Source of the DNA: Leminorella grimontii ATCC 33999 = DSM 5078
GTDB lineage: Bacteria; Pseudomonadota; Gammaproteobacteria; Enterobacterales; Enterobacteriaceae
Reading direction: 5' to 3'
Assembly (NCBI RefSeq): GCF_000439085.1
Contig: NZ_AUUA01000001.1
Span: 682,001 to 746,000 of the forward strand
DNA: 64,000 nt
Shown here: in pieces, positions 39,146-47,797 of the stretch
Layout: each line of letters starts with the position of its first letter
Position numbering within the stretch: position 1 is the first letter of the stretch
Program-made: the position numbers and the translations under genes
Notes under the pieces: model-generated
Database searches by the model: none
What the model was told of the DNA's origin: nothing
Seen by the model: the letters and a program-made list of their open reading frames with translations, nothing else

Positions 39146-40249
39146 TCAAGGAATATAAACTGCGCCCAAAACCGTCTCTCTGGATGCGCCGGTGACCGCC
39201 GGTAAATTTCCGGGTTCGCCGGACAGCGTTCTTGCCGCCAGCCAGGCAAACGCTATCGCCTCCATATCGTCACCGCTGATGCCGTAACTGTCCGTTGTTT
39301 CAACCGCTGACTCGGGCAAACATTCAGCCAGCCTCGACATCATTAACGGATTGCGCGCACCACCGCCGCATACCAGCAAACGATGACAGCCTCCGGCAGC
39401 GATAACCTGTTCAGCGATAGTTTGAACCGTAAATTCCACCAGCGTCGCCTGTACGTCCGCCGGCTCGAGATGCGAGAAGCCTTCAAGCTGCTCATGCAAC
39501 CATTGAAGATTGAAGCGCTCCCTTCCGGTGCTTTTGGGCGGGGGCTGCTGAAAATAGCGATCGGACATCAGTTTTGCCAGCAAGTCTGCGTTTACGCGGC
39601 CTTCACGCGCCCAGCGGGCGTCTTTATCAAAACCCTCGCCCTTGTGCTCCTGTATCCAGGCGTCCATCAGCATATTGCCCGGGCCGGTGTCGTAGCCGCT
39701 TACCGGCTGGCCTGGAATGAGTAAGGACAAATTGGCGATGCCGCCAATATTGAGAATAAAGCGTCTTTGCGTATCGTCGGCCAGCACGGCCTGATGAAAC
39801 GCAGGCACCAGCGGCGCGCCCTGGCCGCCGAAGGCCATGTCTTTACGCCTGAAATCGCCAACGGTGACGATGCCGGTCATTGCGGCAACGCGGTTGTTAT
39901 CGCCTAACTGCATGGTGAACGGCAGTTCCCCCGTCGGCTCATGCCACACGGTTTGACCGTGGCAGCCAATGGCCACAACGTCTTTTGATTCGATGCCGTT
40001 ATTTTTCAAAAGCCCCAGAACGGCCTCGGCAAACAGAATGCCCAGGCGCAGATCCAGGCGCCCCAAGTGGGAAAGCGTAACGGACTGTCCCTGACAGACG
40101 GAAAGGACATCCTGACGGATATCGTCAGGCATAGGATGGAAATAGCTGGCTTTTTGAATTACGGTAGCTTCAGCGATCGTCACCAAAGCTACATCAACGC
40201 CGTCAAGACTGGTTCCTGACATGATACCTATATAGTTACCCGCTTTCAT
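39146..40249 (-). CDS. anmK: Anhydro-N-acetylmuramic acid kinase
   Basis: AnmK hydrolyses and phosphorylates 1,6-anhydro-MurNAc to MurNAc-6-phosphate in cell-wall recycling. The 367 residues (E. coli 369) start [21 protein letters not shown], containing the phosphate-binding motif. [34 protein letters not shown] and [11 protein letters not shown] are the other conserved sites. It lies upstream of mliC and downstream of slyA, as in E. coli. Confidence 0.96.
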   Translation of the reverse strand: MKAGNYIGIMSGTSLDGVDVALVTIAEATVIQKASYFHPMPDDIRQDVLSVCQGQSVTLSHLGRLDLRLGILFAEAVLGLLKNNGIESKDVVAIGCHGQTVWHEPTGELPFTMQLGDNNRVAAMTGIVTVGDFRRKDMAFGGQGAPLVPAFHQAVLADDTQRRFILNIGGIANLSLLIPGQPVSGYDTGPGNMLMDAWIQEHKGEGFDKDARWAREGRVNADLLAKLMSDRYFQQPPPKSTGRERFNLQWLHEQLEGFSHLEPADVQATLVEFTVQTIAEQVIAAGGCHRLLVCGGGARNPLMMSRLAECLPESAVETTDSYGISGDDMEAIAFAWLAARTLSGEPGNLPAVTGASRETVLGAVYIP

Positions 40250-40354
40250 TCGTTCATCCCCGTGGCTTTTTTCGTCGTAACCGCTTGGGGCTATTAAAAC
40301 AAAAATACCCCCAGGATTGCCATATGAAAGAACGATAAGCGTGGGAACGAAACG

Positions 40355-40807
40355 CTATCCCTTACTGCTGATTTCCATGTCTGCGATATTTTTCTCAAAT
40401 TTACGAATGATCTCGGCAAACAGCGCCAGCTGCTCCTTCGGGATATCCCGTTCAATCCCTTTTCTAACGCCGTCAACAACGCTGTTCACTTGTTCCAGAA
40501 TTGGTTTGGCTTCTTCTGTCAAATTGATCTGCTTAGCTCTGCGGTCGCATGGACAAGGTTCTCTCTTTACGTATCCCATACCTTCCAGCTGGTCCAGCGT
40601 CCGAACCAGTGACGGCTGCTCGATGCCGATCGCTTTAGCCAACTGAATTTGAGACTGGTTTGGAGGCAGCCCGTTCAGATAATAGAGCGTCACCCAATGC
40701 GTTTGAGTGAGCCCGAGCGGCTTAAGCTGAAGGTCAATAATACTGCGCCAGCTACGGACCAAACGGGCAATATCTGCCCCTAAGGTATAATCGTTTTTTG
40801 AATTCAT
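40355..40807 (-). CDS. slyA: MarR-family transcriptional regulator SlyA
   Basis: SlyA is a winged-helix dimer that counteracts H-NS silencing and responds to small aromatic ligands. The chosen ATG gives 150 residues (E. coli 144); a TTG at 40822 is an alternative. The DNA-binding region with [20 protein letters not shown] is almost identical to E. coli, and [12 protein letters not shown] is conserved. [11 protein letters not shown] wing holds two cysteines. The neighbouring slyB of E. coli is absent. Confidence 0.94.
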   Translation of the reverse strand: MNSKNDYTLGADIARLVRSWRSIIDLQLKPLGLTQTHWVTLYYLNGLPPNQSQIQLAKAIGIEQPSLVRTLDQLEGMGYVKREPCPCDRRAKQINLTEEAKPILEQVNSVVDGVRKGIERDIPKEQLALFAEIIRKFEKNIADMEISSKG

Positions 40808-41112
40808 AAGATAACCTGACAATTAGTGTAAAACATCAATAACATTAATACGTTTACAATTATTACGCCTTTCATCAAAAAAGACTAATAAATAAAGCAT
40901 CATTTCGAAATTAATCGACATTAATATGGATTTAATCTACCGTTAAAGCAACATTAAATAAAGGGGAAAGTGATGTGGCGTGCCACACCGCAAAGATAAA
41001 ACATGCTCAATACATTAATAAAACTGAACTTAACATTAAGTAATTATCAATTAAAAAGCGCCAACTTCGTCCTTTGGCGCTTATATAAAACTGACATCTA
41101 AAGCGTTTTAAA
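40808..41112. other. AT-rich region between slyA and sodC
   Basis: This roughly 305-bp gap holds the slyA promoter region (reading leftwards) and, at its right end, the sodC terminator. It is very AT-rich with many short ATTAA-type tracts, the composition H-NS and SlyA favour. No gene is visible. Confidence 0.5.
41052..41082 (-). terminator. Terminator after sodC
   Basis: AAGCGCCAA and TTGGCGCTT close a nine-base loop. In the sodC direction the stem is followed by a T-rich TTTTTAATT stretch. Confidence 0.85.
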
Positions 41113-41637
41113 TTATTTTATCACGCCGCACGCGGCTCTCGCGCCACCGCCGCCCAGAGCCTGCGGATGATCGTCATGGTTATCGCCGCCTGCGTGAACC
41201 ATTAGCGCAAGCCCCTTAATCTGGGCAATGGTTTTCAGACGCGGTGCAAGTACGGGATAGCTGGCCTTACCATCGCTATCAACGTAAATAGCCGGCAGAT
41301 CGCCCAAGTGCCCTTTGGCGTTATACGGCCCCAAGTGCTTACCGGTTTTTTCCGGATCAAAATGTCCACCGGCAGCCAGCGCGGCTACCGATTTACCGTC
41401 TTTCATACCGGCGTCGCAGCTGCCTTTTTCATGCACGTGGAATCCATGCACTCCTGCGGGAAGCGACGTCAGGTTTGGCGTAAACAGCAAACCATATTCC
41501 GTTTCCGTAATAGTGATATTACCGATAGATTGCCCAACTCCCTCAGCGGAAACACTATTCACTGGAACCTCTACGGTAGCGGCCTGAACGCTGGCGCAGG
41601 CCGCCAGTGCGGCTAAAGCGGTTAAATAACGTTTCAT
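41113..41637 (-). CDS. sodC: Periplasmic Cu/Zn superoxide dismutase
   Basis: SodC destroys superoxide in the periplasm. It has 174 residues (E. coli SodC 173). The signal peptide MKRYLTALAALAACASVQA is cut near residue 19. Copper and zinc ligands lie in GFHVHEKGSCD, GGHFDPEKTGKHLGPYN and VHAGGDNHDDHP, and a C-terminal cysteine (ARAACGVI) pairs with the CD cysteine. The gene is monocistronic with a terminator. Confidence 0.96.
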   Translation of the reverse strand: MKRYLTALAALAACASVQAATVEVPVNSVSAEGVGQSIGNITITETEYGLLFTPNLTSLPAGVHGFHVHEKGSCDAGMKDGKSVAALAAGGHFDPEKTGKHLGPYNAKGHLGDLPAIYVDSDGKASYPVLAPRLKTIAQIKGLALMVHAGGDNHDDHPQALGGGGARAACGVIK

Positions 41638-41801
41638 TGTTTTATCCTTTTAAAAATGCTTAATTATCTAAGCCTTTTTATTATGAGTCATCTATTGGTT
41701 AATTACATTTTTGCAACTTGGTAAAGTGACCAAAGTCACGATAACCGCTTGTAGAAGAACCATTTTTATATCGTATCGAAATATAAAAACGTGTGTACAT
41801 A

Positions 41802-42041
41802 TCAAAAAAGAGAGGGCTGGCTATGTGTGTCATCCTCTTTATCTACAGGTTTCCTGTTCTTAAGCATTTTCCGTTGACGGCATAAGCGTAGCACGTTCTG
41901 CTTTTCAGCATCCGTCATGCTCATCCACTGGAAACGCTCGTCCCTGCTTCTGAAGCAGCCCAAGCAGTAGCCTCGATTGTCAGATTGACAAATTCCACGG
42001 CATGGAGAGGGAATTGCAAAAAACTCTAACTGTTGAGGCAT
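41802..42041 (-). CDS. ydhL: YdhL, DUF1289 cysteine-rich small protein
   Basis: This 79-residue protein, the E. coli YdhL length, starts MPQQLEFFAIPSPCRGICQS. The family motif CxxxC...CxGCxR is complete (CRGICQSDNRGYCLGCFRSR), followed by DERFQWMSM and LRLCRQR. The cysteines suggest metal binding, but no function is known. The frame stays open upstream to 42209; those residues lack homology and are rejected. It is divergent from gloA. Confidence 0.92.
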   Translation of the reverse strand: MPQQLEFFAIPSPCRGICQSDNRGYCLGCFRSRDERFQWMSMTDAEKQNVLRLCRQRKMLKNRKPVDKEDDTHSQPSLF

Positions 42042-42337
42042 AGTTGTCTGCTTAGAGAGCGCAATAATTAAACGAAAGATTACTCTAAGGTAATAGATGC
42101 AGTTTGACCAGAAAGCAAGCAGCTTATTTGACTCGCCAAACCTCATCCCTCGAGCCTTGTTCTGCGTAAAAATGGCCGCCAGCGCCATCCGTGCGCAATT
42201 GCGGGTCACAGCCTGATTATCATATCGATGGAATATCAGTCCATTAACGATAAGAATAATCGTTTATTAATAACGACGCTCGGGTATACTTCATTACGCC
42301 TATCACTATCGCTTTTTTGTATTACGAGGACTGCAGC

Positions 42338-42745
42338 ATGCGTTTACTTCACACCATGATCCGCGTAGGTAACCTACAGCGCTCTATCGATTTCTATACT
42401 CAGGTTTTGGGCATGCGCCTACTGCGCAGCAGCGAAAATACAGAATATAAATACTCGCTGGCGTTCGTTGGCTATGGCGACGAAAGCCAGGGCGCCGTTA
42501 TTGAATTAACCTACAACTGGGGCGTGGAAAGCTATGAAATGGGCACCGCGTTCGGCCATATCGCTCTAGGCGTTGATAACGTTGCACAAACCTGCGAACA
42601 AATTCGCAGCGCCGGTGGCAAAGTGACGCGCGAAGCGGGCCCGGTCAAAGGCGGCACGACCATTATCGCCTTCGTCGAAGATCCGGACGGATACAAGATA
42701 GAGCTTATTGAAAACAAACAGGCCGCCAACGCGTTGGGCAACTGA
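42338..42745 (+). CDS. gloA: Lactoylglutathione lyase (glyoxalase I)
   Basis: GloA converts the methylglyoxal-glutathione hemithioacetal to S-lactoylglutathione. The start at 42338 gives 135 residues, identical in length to E. coli, and begins [16 protein letters not shown]. Metal ligands His5, Glu56 and His74 are present, with the fourth, Glu122, in [11 protein letters not shown]. Short length without the extra loop points to the nickel-dependent class. An ATG at 42317 adds seven residues and is less likely. rnt follows as in E. coli. Confidence 0.97.
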   Translation: MRLLHTMIRVGNLQRSIDFYTQVLGMRLLRSSENTEYKYSLAFVGYGDESQGAVIELTYNWGVESYEMGTAFGHIALGVDNVAQTCEQIRSAGGKVTREAGPVKGGTTIIAFVEDPDGYKIELIENKQAANALGN

Positions 42746-42756
42746 TCCCCTCTCGT

Positions 42757-42790
42757 CTATCGGGCGCATTTCGCGTCCGATAGTTTTTTT
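42757..42790 (+). terminator. Terminator after gloA
   Basis: CTATCGG and CCGATAG form the outer stem, with inner GC pairs, followed by seven T residues. Confidence 0.92.
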
Positions 42791-42892
42791 CGACCTATCC
42801 CGCAAAATGACCATTACCAAAGAGATTGCCGAGCATCTGGCTCCGTTTTTTGGCATAATGCCCCCTTTTAATCGTCCGCAAAACAGGTAAGT

Positions 42893-43546
42893 ATGGCTGA
42901 TACAAATACACAGAACTGCTTAAGCGAGCGCTTTCGCGGCTTCTATCCCGTCGTTATTGATGTAGAAACGGCAGGATTCGACCCTCGAACTAACGCCCTG
43001 CTGGAAATCGCCGCCTTTACCTTAAAGATGAACGAACAGGGTTGGTTAATTCCCGACCAAAGCCTGCATTTTCACGTCGCTCCCTTTGAGGGTGCAGTGT
43101 TATCGCCGGAGGCGTTGGCCTTTAACGGCATCGATCCCCATAATCCTTTACGCGGCGCGGTCAGCGAATATGACGCTTTGCACGCTATTTTTAAAATGGT
43201 GCGCAAAGGGATAAAAGACCAGTCGTGCAATCGAGCCATCGTCGTAGCGCACAACGCGGCCTTCGATCACGGATTTCTAATGGCCGCCGCTGAGCGTGCA
43301 GGCCTGAAGCGTAACCCCTTTCATCCTTTCGCTACGTTCGATACCGCGGCCCTGAGCGGCCTGGTGCTGGGACAAACGGTACTGGCGAAAGCCTGCATTA
43401 CGGCCGGGCTTCCCTTCGACAGCGCGCAGGCGCACTCTGCCCTTTACGATACCGAAAGAACGACCGCGCTCTTTTGTGAGCTGGTTAACCGCTGGAAGAA
43501 GCTGGGCGGCTGGCCGCTGACGCCGGAACTGTCCACTCACGGCTAG
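42893..43546 (+). CDS. rnt: Ribonuclease T
   Basis: RNase T is a DEDDh exonuclease that trims the 3' ends of tRNAs and other stable RNAs. It has 217 residues (E. coli 215). The first motif is [11 protein letters not shown] (Asp and Glu), and the others appear as [12 protein letters not shown] and [12 protein letters not shown] (final histidine and aspartate). Three-aromatic residues for CC recognition are in the conserved family positions (FHPFATFDT). It lies downstream of gloA, with a terminator in between. Confidence 0.96.
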   Translation: MADTNTQNCLSERFRGFYPVVIDVETAGFDPRTNALLEIAAFTLKMNEQGWLIPDQSLHFHVAPFEGAVLSPEALAFNGIDPHNPLRGAVSEYDALHAIFKMVRKGIKDQSCNRAIVVAHNAAFDHGFLMAAAERAGLKRNPFHPFATFDTAALSGLVLGQTVLAKACITAGLPFDSAQAHSALYDTERTTALFCELVNRWKKLGGWPLTPELSTHG

Positions 43547-43565
43547 ATAGCGTCCCTTAAACGAT

Positions 43566-43591
43566 ATCGGCCACCCCGAGGGATGGCCGAT
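43566..43591. repeat. Inverted repeat between rnt and grxD
   Basis: ATCGGCCA and TGGCCGAT flank a ten-base spacer in the convergent rnt-grxD gap. No T-run follows on either strand, so it is at best a weak terminator. Confidence 0.5.
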
Positions 43592-43621
43592 GCTTCACTG
43601 GTTTCGACTAATGAGAAACGC

Positions 43622-43957
43622 TTACGCTTCGTCCGCGCTTTGGGCTTTAGCCGCTTCCTTTAGCAGCGGCTGCAGTTCACCGCGTTGATACATTTCAAGA
43701 ATGATATCGCATCCGCCGATAAGCTCTCCATTAACCCAAAGCTGTGGGAACGTCGGCCAATTAGCATACTTGGGCAGCTCTGCCCGGATATCCGGGTTCT
43801 GTAAAATATCAACGTAGGCAAAACGCTCTCCGCAGGCAGAAATAGCCTGAACGGCCTGTGCGCTGAAGCCGCAGCTTGGCAGTTTAGGAGAGCCCTTCAT
43901 GTATAACAGGATTGGGTTTTCCGCGATTTGAGCCTGAATTTTTTCTACTGTGGTCAT
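43622..43957 (-). CDS. grxD: Monothiol glutaredoxin GrxD
   Basis: This glutaredoxin of the monothiol CGFS type binds 2Fe-2S clusters with glutathione and takes part in iron-sulfur assembly. The start at 43957 gives 111 residues (E. coli 115). The active site is LPSCGFSAQ with Cys29; YANWPTFPQLWVNGELIGGC is nearly identical to E. coli. An ATG at 43987 would add ten residues and is not supported by the family. Confidence 0.96.
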   Translation of the reverse strand: MTTVEKIQAQIAENPILLYMKGSPKLPSCGFSAQAVQAISACGERFAYVDILQNPDIRAELPKYANWPTFPQLWVNGELIGGCDIILEMYQRGELQPLLKEAAKAQSADEA

Positions 43958-44270
43958 GATTTGCTTCCTTAAGCAGACATTGCGCATTTTTGAGTATTGT
44001 AGCCTTGAATACGAACAGAAAAAACACTACTTTTCACAGGGATTTAAGCCAGGATGCCGATTTTCGCCTATCCTTTAGTGAGTTCGGGCATTCATGCCCC
44101 CGTTCGTTACGATGCTTTTTCCTTTTTTCTCTTTTAATATAGGAAAAAGTTGATAGAATTACCCAATATAACAAAGTTACAACATTTTATTTTCAAATGA
44201 GTCATGACGCATGGCCCTCAATCGCAGGCTATGTCGTCACAGAACTCTACTTTTATAAAAGGAGCAAATA
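43958..44270. other. Intergenic region grxD / sodB
   Basis: This gap of about 313 bp holds both divergent promoters. The sodB side (44110-44270) is AT-rich, and an AAAAGGAG ribosome-binding site lies eight bases before sodB. In E. coli this leader is a RyhB target, but I cannot demonstrate a RyhB pairing site here. Confidence 0.5.
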
Positions 44271-44849
44271 ATGTCGTTTGAATTACCCGCACTGCCTTAT
44301 GCCAAGAATGCCCTGGAACCCCATATCTCCGCAGAAACGCTGGAATACCACTACGGCAAGCACCATAACACTTACGTCGTTAACCTGAACAATCTGGTTA
44401 AAGGCGGCGAGTTTGAAGGTAAATCACTGGAAGAGATTATCATGAAATCTTCCGGCGGCATCTTCAACAACGCGGCTCAGGTTTGGAACCACACCTTCTA
44501 TTGGAACTGTCTGGCGCCTAACGCGGGCGGCGAGCCAACCGGCGCGCTGGCTGACGCTATCAACAAAGACTTCGGTTCTTTCGCCGCATTCAAGGAACAG
44601 TTTACCGACTCTGCCGTGAAGAACTTCGGTTCTGGCTGGACGTGGCTGGTGAAAAAAGCTGACGGCAAGCTGGCTATCGTGAACACTTCGAATGCCGCTA
44701 ACCCGATGACCGACGGCGATAAGCCTCTCCTGACGGCTGACGTTTGGGAACACGCGTACTACATCGACTATCGCAACGCGCGTCCTAAGTATATGGAAAA
44801 CTTCTGGGCGTTGGTTAACTGGGCGTTCGTCGCCAAGAATCTGGGCTAA
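44271..44849 (+). CDS. sodB: Iron superoxide dismutase
   Basis: SodB is a cytoplasmic superoxide dismutase of 192 residues. Metal ligands His27, His74, Asp157 and His161 match E. coli numbering. The outer-sphere glutamine (Gln70 in [11 protein letters not shown]) identifies the iron type over the manganese type. [20 protein letters not shown] and [16 protein letters not shown] are signatures. A strong terminator follows. Confidence 0.98.
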   Translation: MSFELPALPYAKNALEPHISAETLEYHYGKHHNTYVVNLNNLVKGGEFEGKSLEEIIMKSSGGIFNNAAQVWNHTFYWNCLAPNAGGEPTGALADAINKDFGSFAAFKEQFTDSAVKNFGSGWTWLVKKADGKLAIVNTSNAANPMTDGDKPLLTADVWEHAYYIDYRNARPKYMENFWALVNWAFVAKNLG

Positions 44850-44874
44850 TCCCCCTTACCTAACGCTTTAAACG

Positions 44875-44910
44875 AAGCCGCCCTCTTTAGTTAAAGAAGG
44901 CGGCTTTTTT
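44875..44910 (+). terminator. Terminator after sodB
   Basis: AAGCCGCC and GGCGGCTT form the stem base, extended by TCTTTA/TAAAGA near the loop, followed by six T residues. It abuts the end of the kinase gene on the opposite strand. Confidence 0.92.
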
Positions 44911-46025
44911 CATTTATCGTCGACGAAGTACACGACCTCGTGCGCTTCATGCGGCGCCGGAACCTCAAGCTTATCCAGCATCCTGGCAAGCGCCGATTCT
45001 GCAACGGGGTAAGGCCTGTCGGCGTTCTGCTTTTTCCAGCGGGCAAAAGGAACCTCGATGTAAACTATCCTGACCTTTGCCCGATAGGCGACAAACAGTG
45101 AAACCAGCTGTTGGCGAAGCGAATACGTCAGGTTTGTCGCATTCCAGACAAAGTCGCTGCTTTGCCGCAATAGCTCTCTCGCCCGTTCCTTAGCCTGCTG
45201 AACCACCCAGCCGTTAGAGGCTTTGTCATTCGGCTCAATGCGGTGCTGCCGACGGATGTCGTCCAAACTCACGACCGGCATCCCCCGGCAGTATCGGTCC
45301 AGATAGCGATCCTTCCCCATCCCCGGCAGGCCGCACAGCATGGTCACCTGACATTCGCAATCGTCATAAGGTTGATAGTCAGCCTGCCCGCCCTCTTTTG
45401 AAAAGTAGACGAAACGCGCCAACGCAGAAGGAAACTCCCTCGCCTTTTTCCAACAGGCCTGTTCCATACAGTACAGTTCAAAAAGCTCAATACGCTCCAA
45501 AAGCGCCTGTCGGTCCCCACACTCGCGCCCGAGTACGTCAGCTTTAGCCAACGTTGCCAATAGCCCCATATCGCATCGCAGAGATGCCGCCAGCAGCGCT
45601 TTTTGCGGATCGGGCTTTTCCATGATCCACAGCGGCAGCCCGTGATGGCGAACAAGCGCTGCTATCTCTTCACGAAGAGCAAAAGGCGTAGGAACGTCTT
45701 TAAACAGGATCTGCCTGGCGCTAAGCTCGCCTCGTTTCGCATGCCCAGGAGAAACAATAGTGCCGTCTTCATCAATTCGGGTTGTGCTTCTCTTTTCTAC
45801 GTCGTGTAGCGCCGCCGCCGCCCAGAGGACTTCCTGACGCAGCAAAGAAAGCTGCTGATATTCCGGCAGTTCGACTAACGCACGCAGTACGCGCTGCGTA
45901 TGCTCAGCAACGTCGCCCTCGGCGTGATGCTTTGGATCCTGCATAACGCCGTGCATATCGGCAAAAAAAGAAAAGCGCTGCGTTAAGTGGCTCCACGACC
46001 TGTCGTCACTAAAGCGCCAGTTCAT
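44910..46025 (-). CDS. HD-domain / polynucleotide kinase fusion (HD-Pnk-like RNA end-healing enzyme)
   Basis: This 371-residue two-domain protein has an N-terminal HD phosphohydrolase-like domain (about 30-200) with His42, the HD pair His74-Asp75, and HH at 127-128. The C-terminal P-loop kinase domain (about 225-371) has Walker A GLPGMGKD (232-239), SLDDIRR, the polynucleotide-kinase-like WNATNLTYSLR and a lid RPYPVAESALARML. This matches the published HD-Pnk architecture (Runella), a 2',3'-phosphoesterase plus 5'-OH kinase. The start at 46025 has GGGGAGG eight bases upstream and overlaps the RNA ligase gene by 17 bp. The P-loop ends in Asp where Ser/Thr is usual. Substrate is inferred. Confidence 0.85.
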   Translation of the reverse strand: MNWRFSDDRSWSHLTQRFSFFADMHGVMQDPKHHAEGDVAEHTQRVLRALVELPEYQQLSLLRQEVLWAAAALHDVEKRSTTRIDEDGTIVSPGHAKRGELSARQILFKDVPTPFALREEIAALVRHHGLPLWIMEKPDPQKALLAASLRCDMGLLATLAKADVLGRECGDRQALLERIELFELYCMEQACWKKAREFPSALARFVYFSKEGGQADYQPYDDCECQVTMLCGLPGMGKDRYLDRYCRGMPVVSLDDIRRQHRIEPNDKASNGWVVQQAKERARELLRQSSDFVWNATNLTYSLRQQLVSLFVAYRAKVRIVYIEVPFARWKKQNADRPYPVAESALARMLDKLEVPAPHEAHEVVYFVDDK

Positions 46026-46734
46026 GCTCGCCTCCCCGATCGTTACGCTCATAGCGGAGCTGCGCCCTTTTCCAGCTGCGTTTCCAGTGAACGTCGGTCT
46101 TTACGTGATTTTTTCGAACATACTTAAAGACGTTGTGCGCAAATGCCTCTACGGGATATTCATCCTGATTTCGGCTGACAACCCCCTCCATAGAACAGGG
46201 TTGATTTGTATGCGTATCCCACGAATCAAAACCGCTGGGCCCTTGGGACGTTTCAATAATTTGCCGGCTGAACGCGACTCCATCACTGGCGCTGTCGATA
46301 TTAAGCTCGGGTACCCGAGGAAAATCAAACAGGGCCGCGTAAAATCCAACCTCTTCCCAGCTTAGCCAACAGTCTTTGCAGCGTACCGCAAAGACGAAAA
46401 AGTCATGCTCCAAACGGCGGTATTCAATCGAATGAATAGCGTATAAATTTTCACCAAAGATTTCGATGTCGTTTAAGTCGTTCTTAATCAGCGCCCAGCG
46501 CTGACGAATTTTCTGCGTCCACGCCGACTGCGTCGGCGCTGCATGAGAGCGTGCAAATACGCCGTACTTATTCAGGCAGTTGTTTTCGCCGTCCAACTTT
46601 TCGGTATGCACCAATGCCTCAATGCGGGAAACGTCATCCCACCACGTAGGGTTAATGCGATCGTCGCTGGTAGTACCGGGCGAAAACGGATAGTGATAGG
46701 TCCTGCCGTATTTCCTTGATTGTCCATTCATCAT
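46009..46734 (-). CDS. RNA ligase family protein (nucleotidyltransferase superfamily)
   Basis: This 241-residue ATP-dependent RNA ligase-like protein shows the ordered nucleotidyltransferase motifs: I, EKLDG with Lys46 as the predicted adenylation site; Ia, ARSH (61-64); III, IFGEN (92-96); IIIa, FFVFAVR; IV, MEGVV (182-186); V, FKYVRKN (203-209). The start at 46734 has AGGA about eight bases upstream; an upstream TTG at 46806 is much weaker. It is translationally coupled to the HD-kinase gene, giving an end-healing plus end-sealing pair. Its fold group (Rnl2/Rnl5-like or other) and RNA substrate cannot be set from sequence alone. Confidence 0.88.
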   Translation of the reverse strand: MMNGQSRKYGRTYHYPFSPGTTSDDRINPTWWDDVSRIEALVHTEKLDGENNCLNKYGVFARSHAAPTQSAWTQKIRQRWALIKNDLNDIEIFGENLYAIHSIEYRRLEHDFFVFAVRCKDCWLSWEEVGFYAALFDFPRVPELNIDSASDGVAFSRQIIETSQGPSGFDSWDTHTNQPCSMEGVVSRNQDEYPVEAFAHNVFKYVRKNHVKTDVHWKRSWKRAQLRYERNDRGGEHELAL

Positions 46735-46990
46735 GTTTATTCCTATGTCTACGAGTGCGCGCAGTTTCGCCGCGCGGTAGACGCTGTCCTCATGAGTAAT
46801 GGTCAAAAGGCAACTGTGTCTGAAACGAGCGCACGGTCTGTTTACCCAGGCTAGCGGGCTATTTTAACGAGAAAAAAGCGTAATAACGGAGGAGATTAAA
46901 CGCAGTGTAGGTGAAAGCGCGCGAATATTAACAGGATAGAGAGAGGATTGCCAATAGCGGGGAGCACAAATTCTCACCGCTATTGTTCAA
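46735..46990. other. Region upstream of the RNA-repair operon
   Basis: This 256-bp gap lies between the ligase start and the end of ycfH, both on the minus strand. I see no sigma-54 promoter or gene in it. An ATTAAAC-rich stretch lies around 46860-46930. The ycfH block has no obvious terminator here, so read-through into the ligase is possible. Confidence 0.45.
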
Positions 46991-47770
46991 TTACGGCAGT
47001 TCAACCTTAAAAAGCTGACGGAAGTTATGGCTCGTTGCCTGCGCAAACGCTTCAAGCTCAACGCGCTTTAAAACGGCCAGGTATTCGGCCACGTCGCGCA
47101 CGTAGGCGGGGCGATTCTCCTTGCCGCGATGGGGCACCGGCGCTAAATAAGGCGAATCGGTTTCAATCAGCATGCGGTCTAATGGCACGTAGCGCGCCGC
47201 TTCCCTAAGCGCGTCCGCGTTGCGGAACGTCACAATGCCGGAAAACGAAATATAAAAACCAAGATCCAACAGCTGCCTTGCCGTATCGCAGTCTTCGGTA
47301 AAACAGTGCAGTACTCCGCCGCAGTCTCTCGCATTCTCTTCTTTCAGAATAGCGAGTGTATCTTTACGCGCGTCGCGAGTATGAACAATCACGGGCTTAT
47401 TCAACGCATTGCCAACCTGAATATGCTGTCGAAAGCTAAGCTGCTGTAGCGGAATATTATCCTGCTGATAATAGTAATCCAGCCCGGTTTCTCCCAGCGC
47501 CACTACGCGAGAAGCCGCAGCCAAAGCCTGAAGTTGCTCAAGCCGATACGGCTCATCGAGATTTAGCGGATGAACGCCGCAGGAAAGAAAGACGTTCGAG
47601 TACGCAGCGACGCTGTCATAAAGCGCCTGAAAGCCTGGCAACGTTGTAGATACTGCCAGGCAGGCATGAACGTCACGGCGCTTGGCCTCCGCCAGAACGC
47701 CGTTCAGATCGACGCCCTGCTTGTCGAAGTCTAAAGCGTCAAGGTGACAGTGTGAATCAACTAAGTACAT
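46991..47770 (-). CDS. ycfH: TatD-family metal-dependent hydrolase YcfH
   Basis: This 259-residue TIM-barrel metallohydrolase matches E. coli YcfH (265). Metal ligands are in the N-terminal VDSHCHLDALDF, and in ALGETGLDYYY, PVIVHTRDA, LHCFTED and IETDSPYLAPVPHRGKENRP. Relatives are DNases or proofreading nucleases, and the exact substrate is unproven. It follows holB by 27 bp, in the E. coli order tmk-holB-ycfH. Confidence 0.95.
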   Translation of the reverse strand: MYLVDSHCHLDALDFDKQGVDLNGVLAEAKRRDVHACLAVSTTLPGFQALYDSVAAYSNVFLSCGVHPLNLDEPYRLEQLQALAAASRVVALGETGLDYYYQQDNIPLQQLSFRQHIQVGNALNKPVIVHTRDARKDTLAILKEENARDCGGVLHCFTEDCDTARQLLDLGFYISFSGIVTFRNADALREAARYVPLDRMLIETDSPYLAPVPHRGKENRPAYVRDVAEYLAVLKRVELEAFAQATSHNFRQLFKVELP

Positions 47771-47797
47771 AAGAAATATTGCTCAAAGAACCCAACG

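Noticed and set aside
43566-43591. Strong terminator after rnt
   Set aside because: The stem is good, but neither strand has a T-run, so it is listed only as an inverted repeat.
46735-46990. RtcR/sigma-54 control of the RNA-repair pair
   Set aside because: No TGGCAC-N5-TTGC-like promoter or regulator gene is present upstream, unlike the unrelated rtcBA system.
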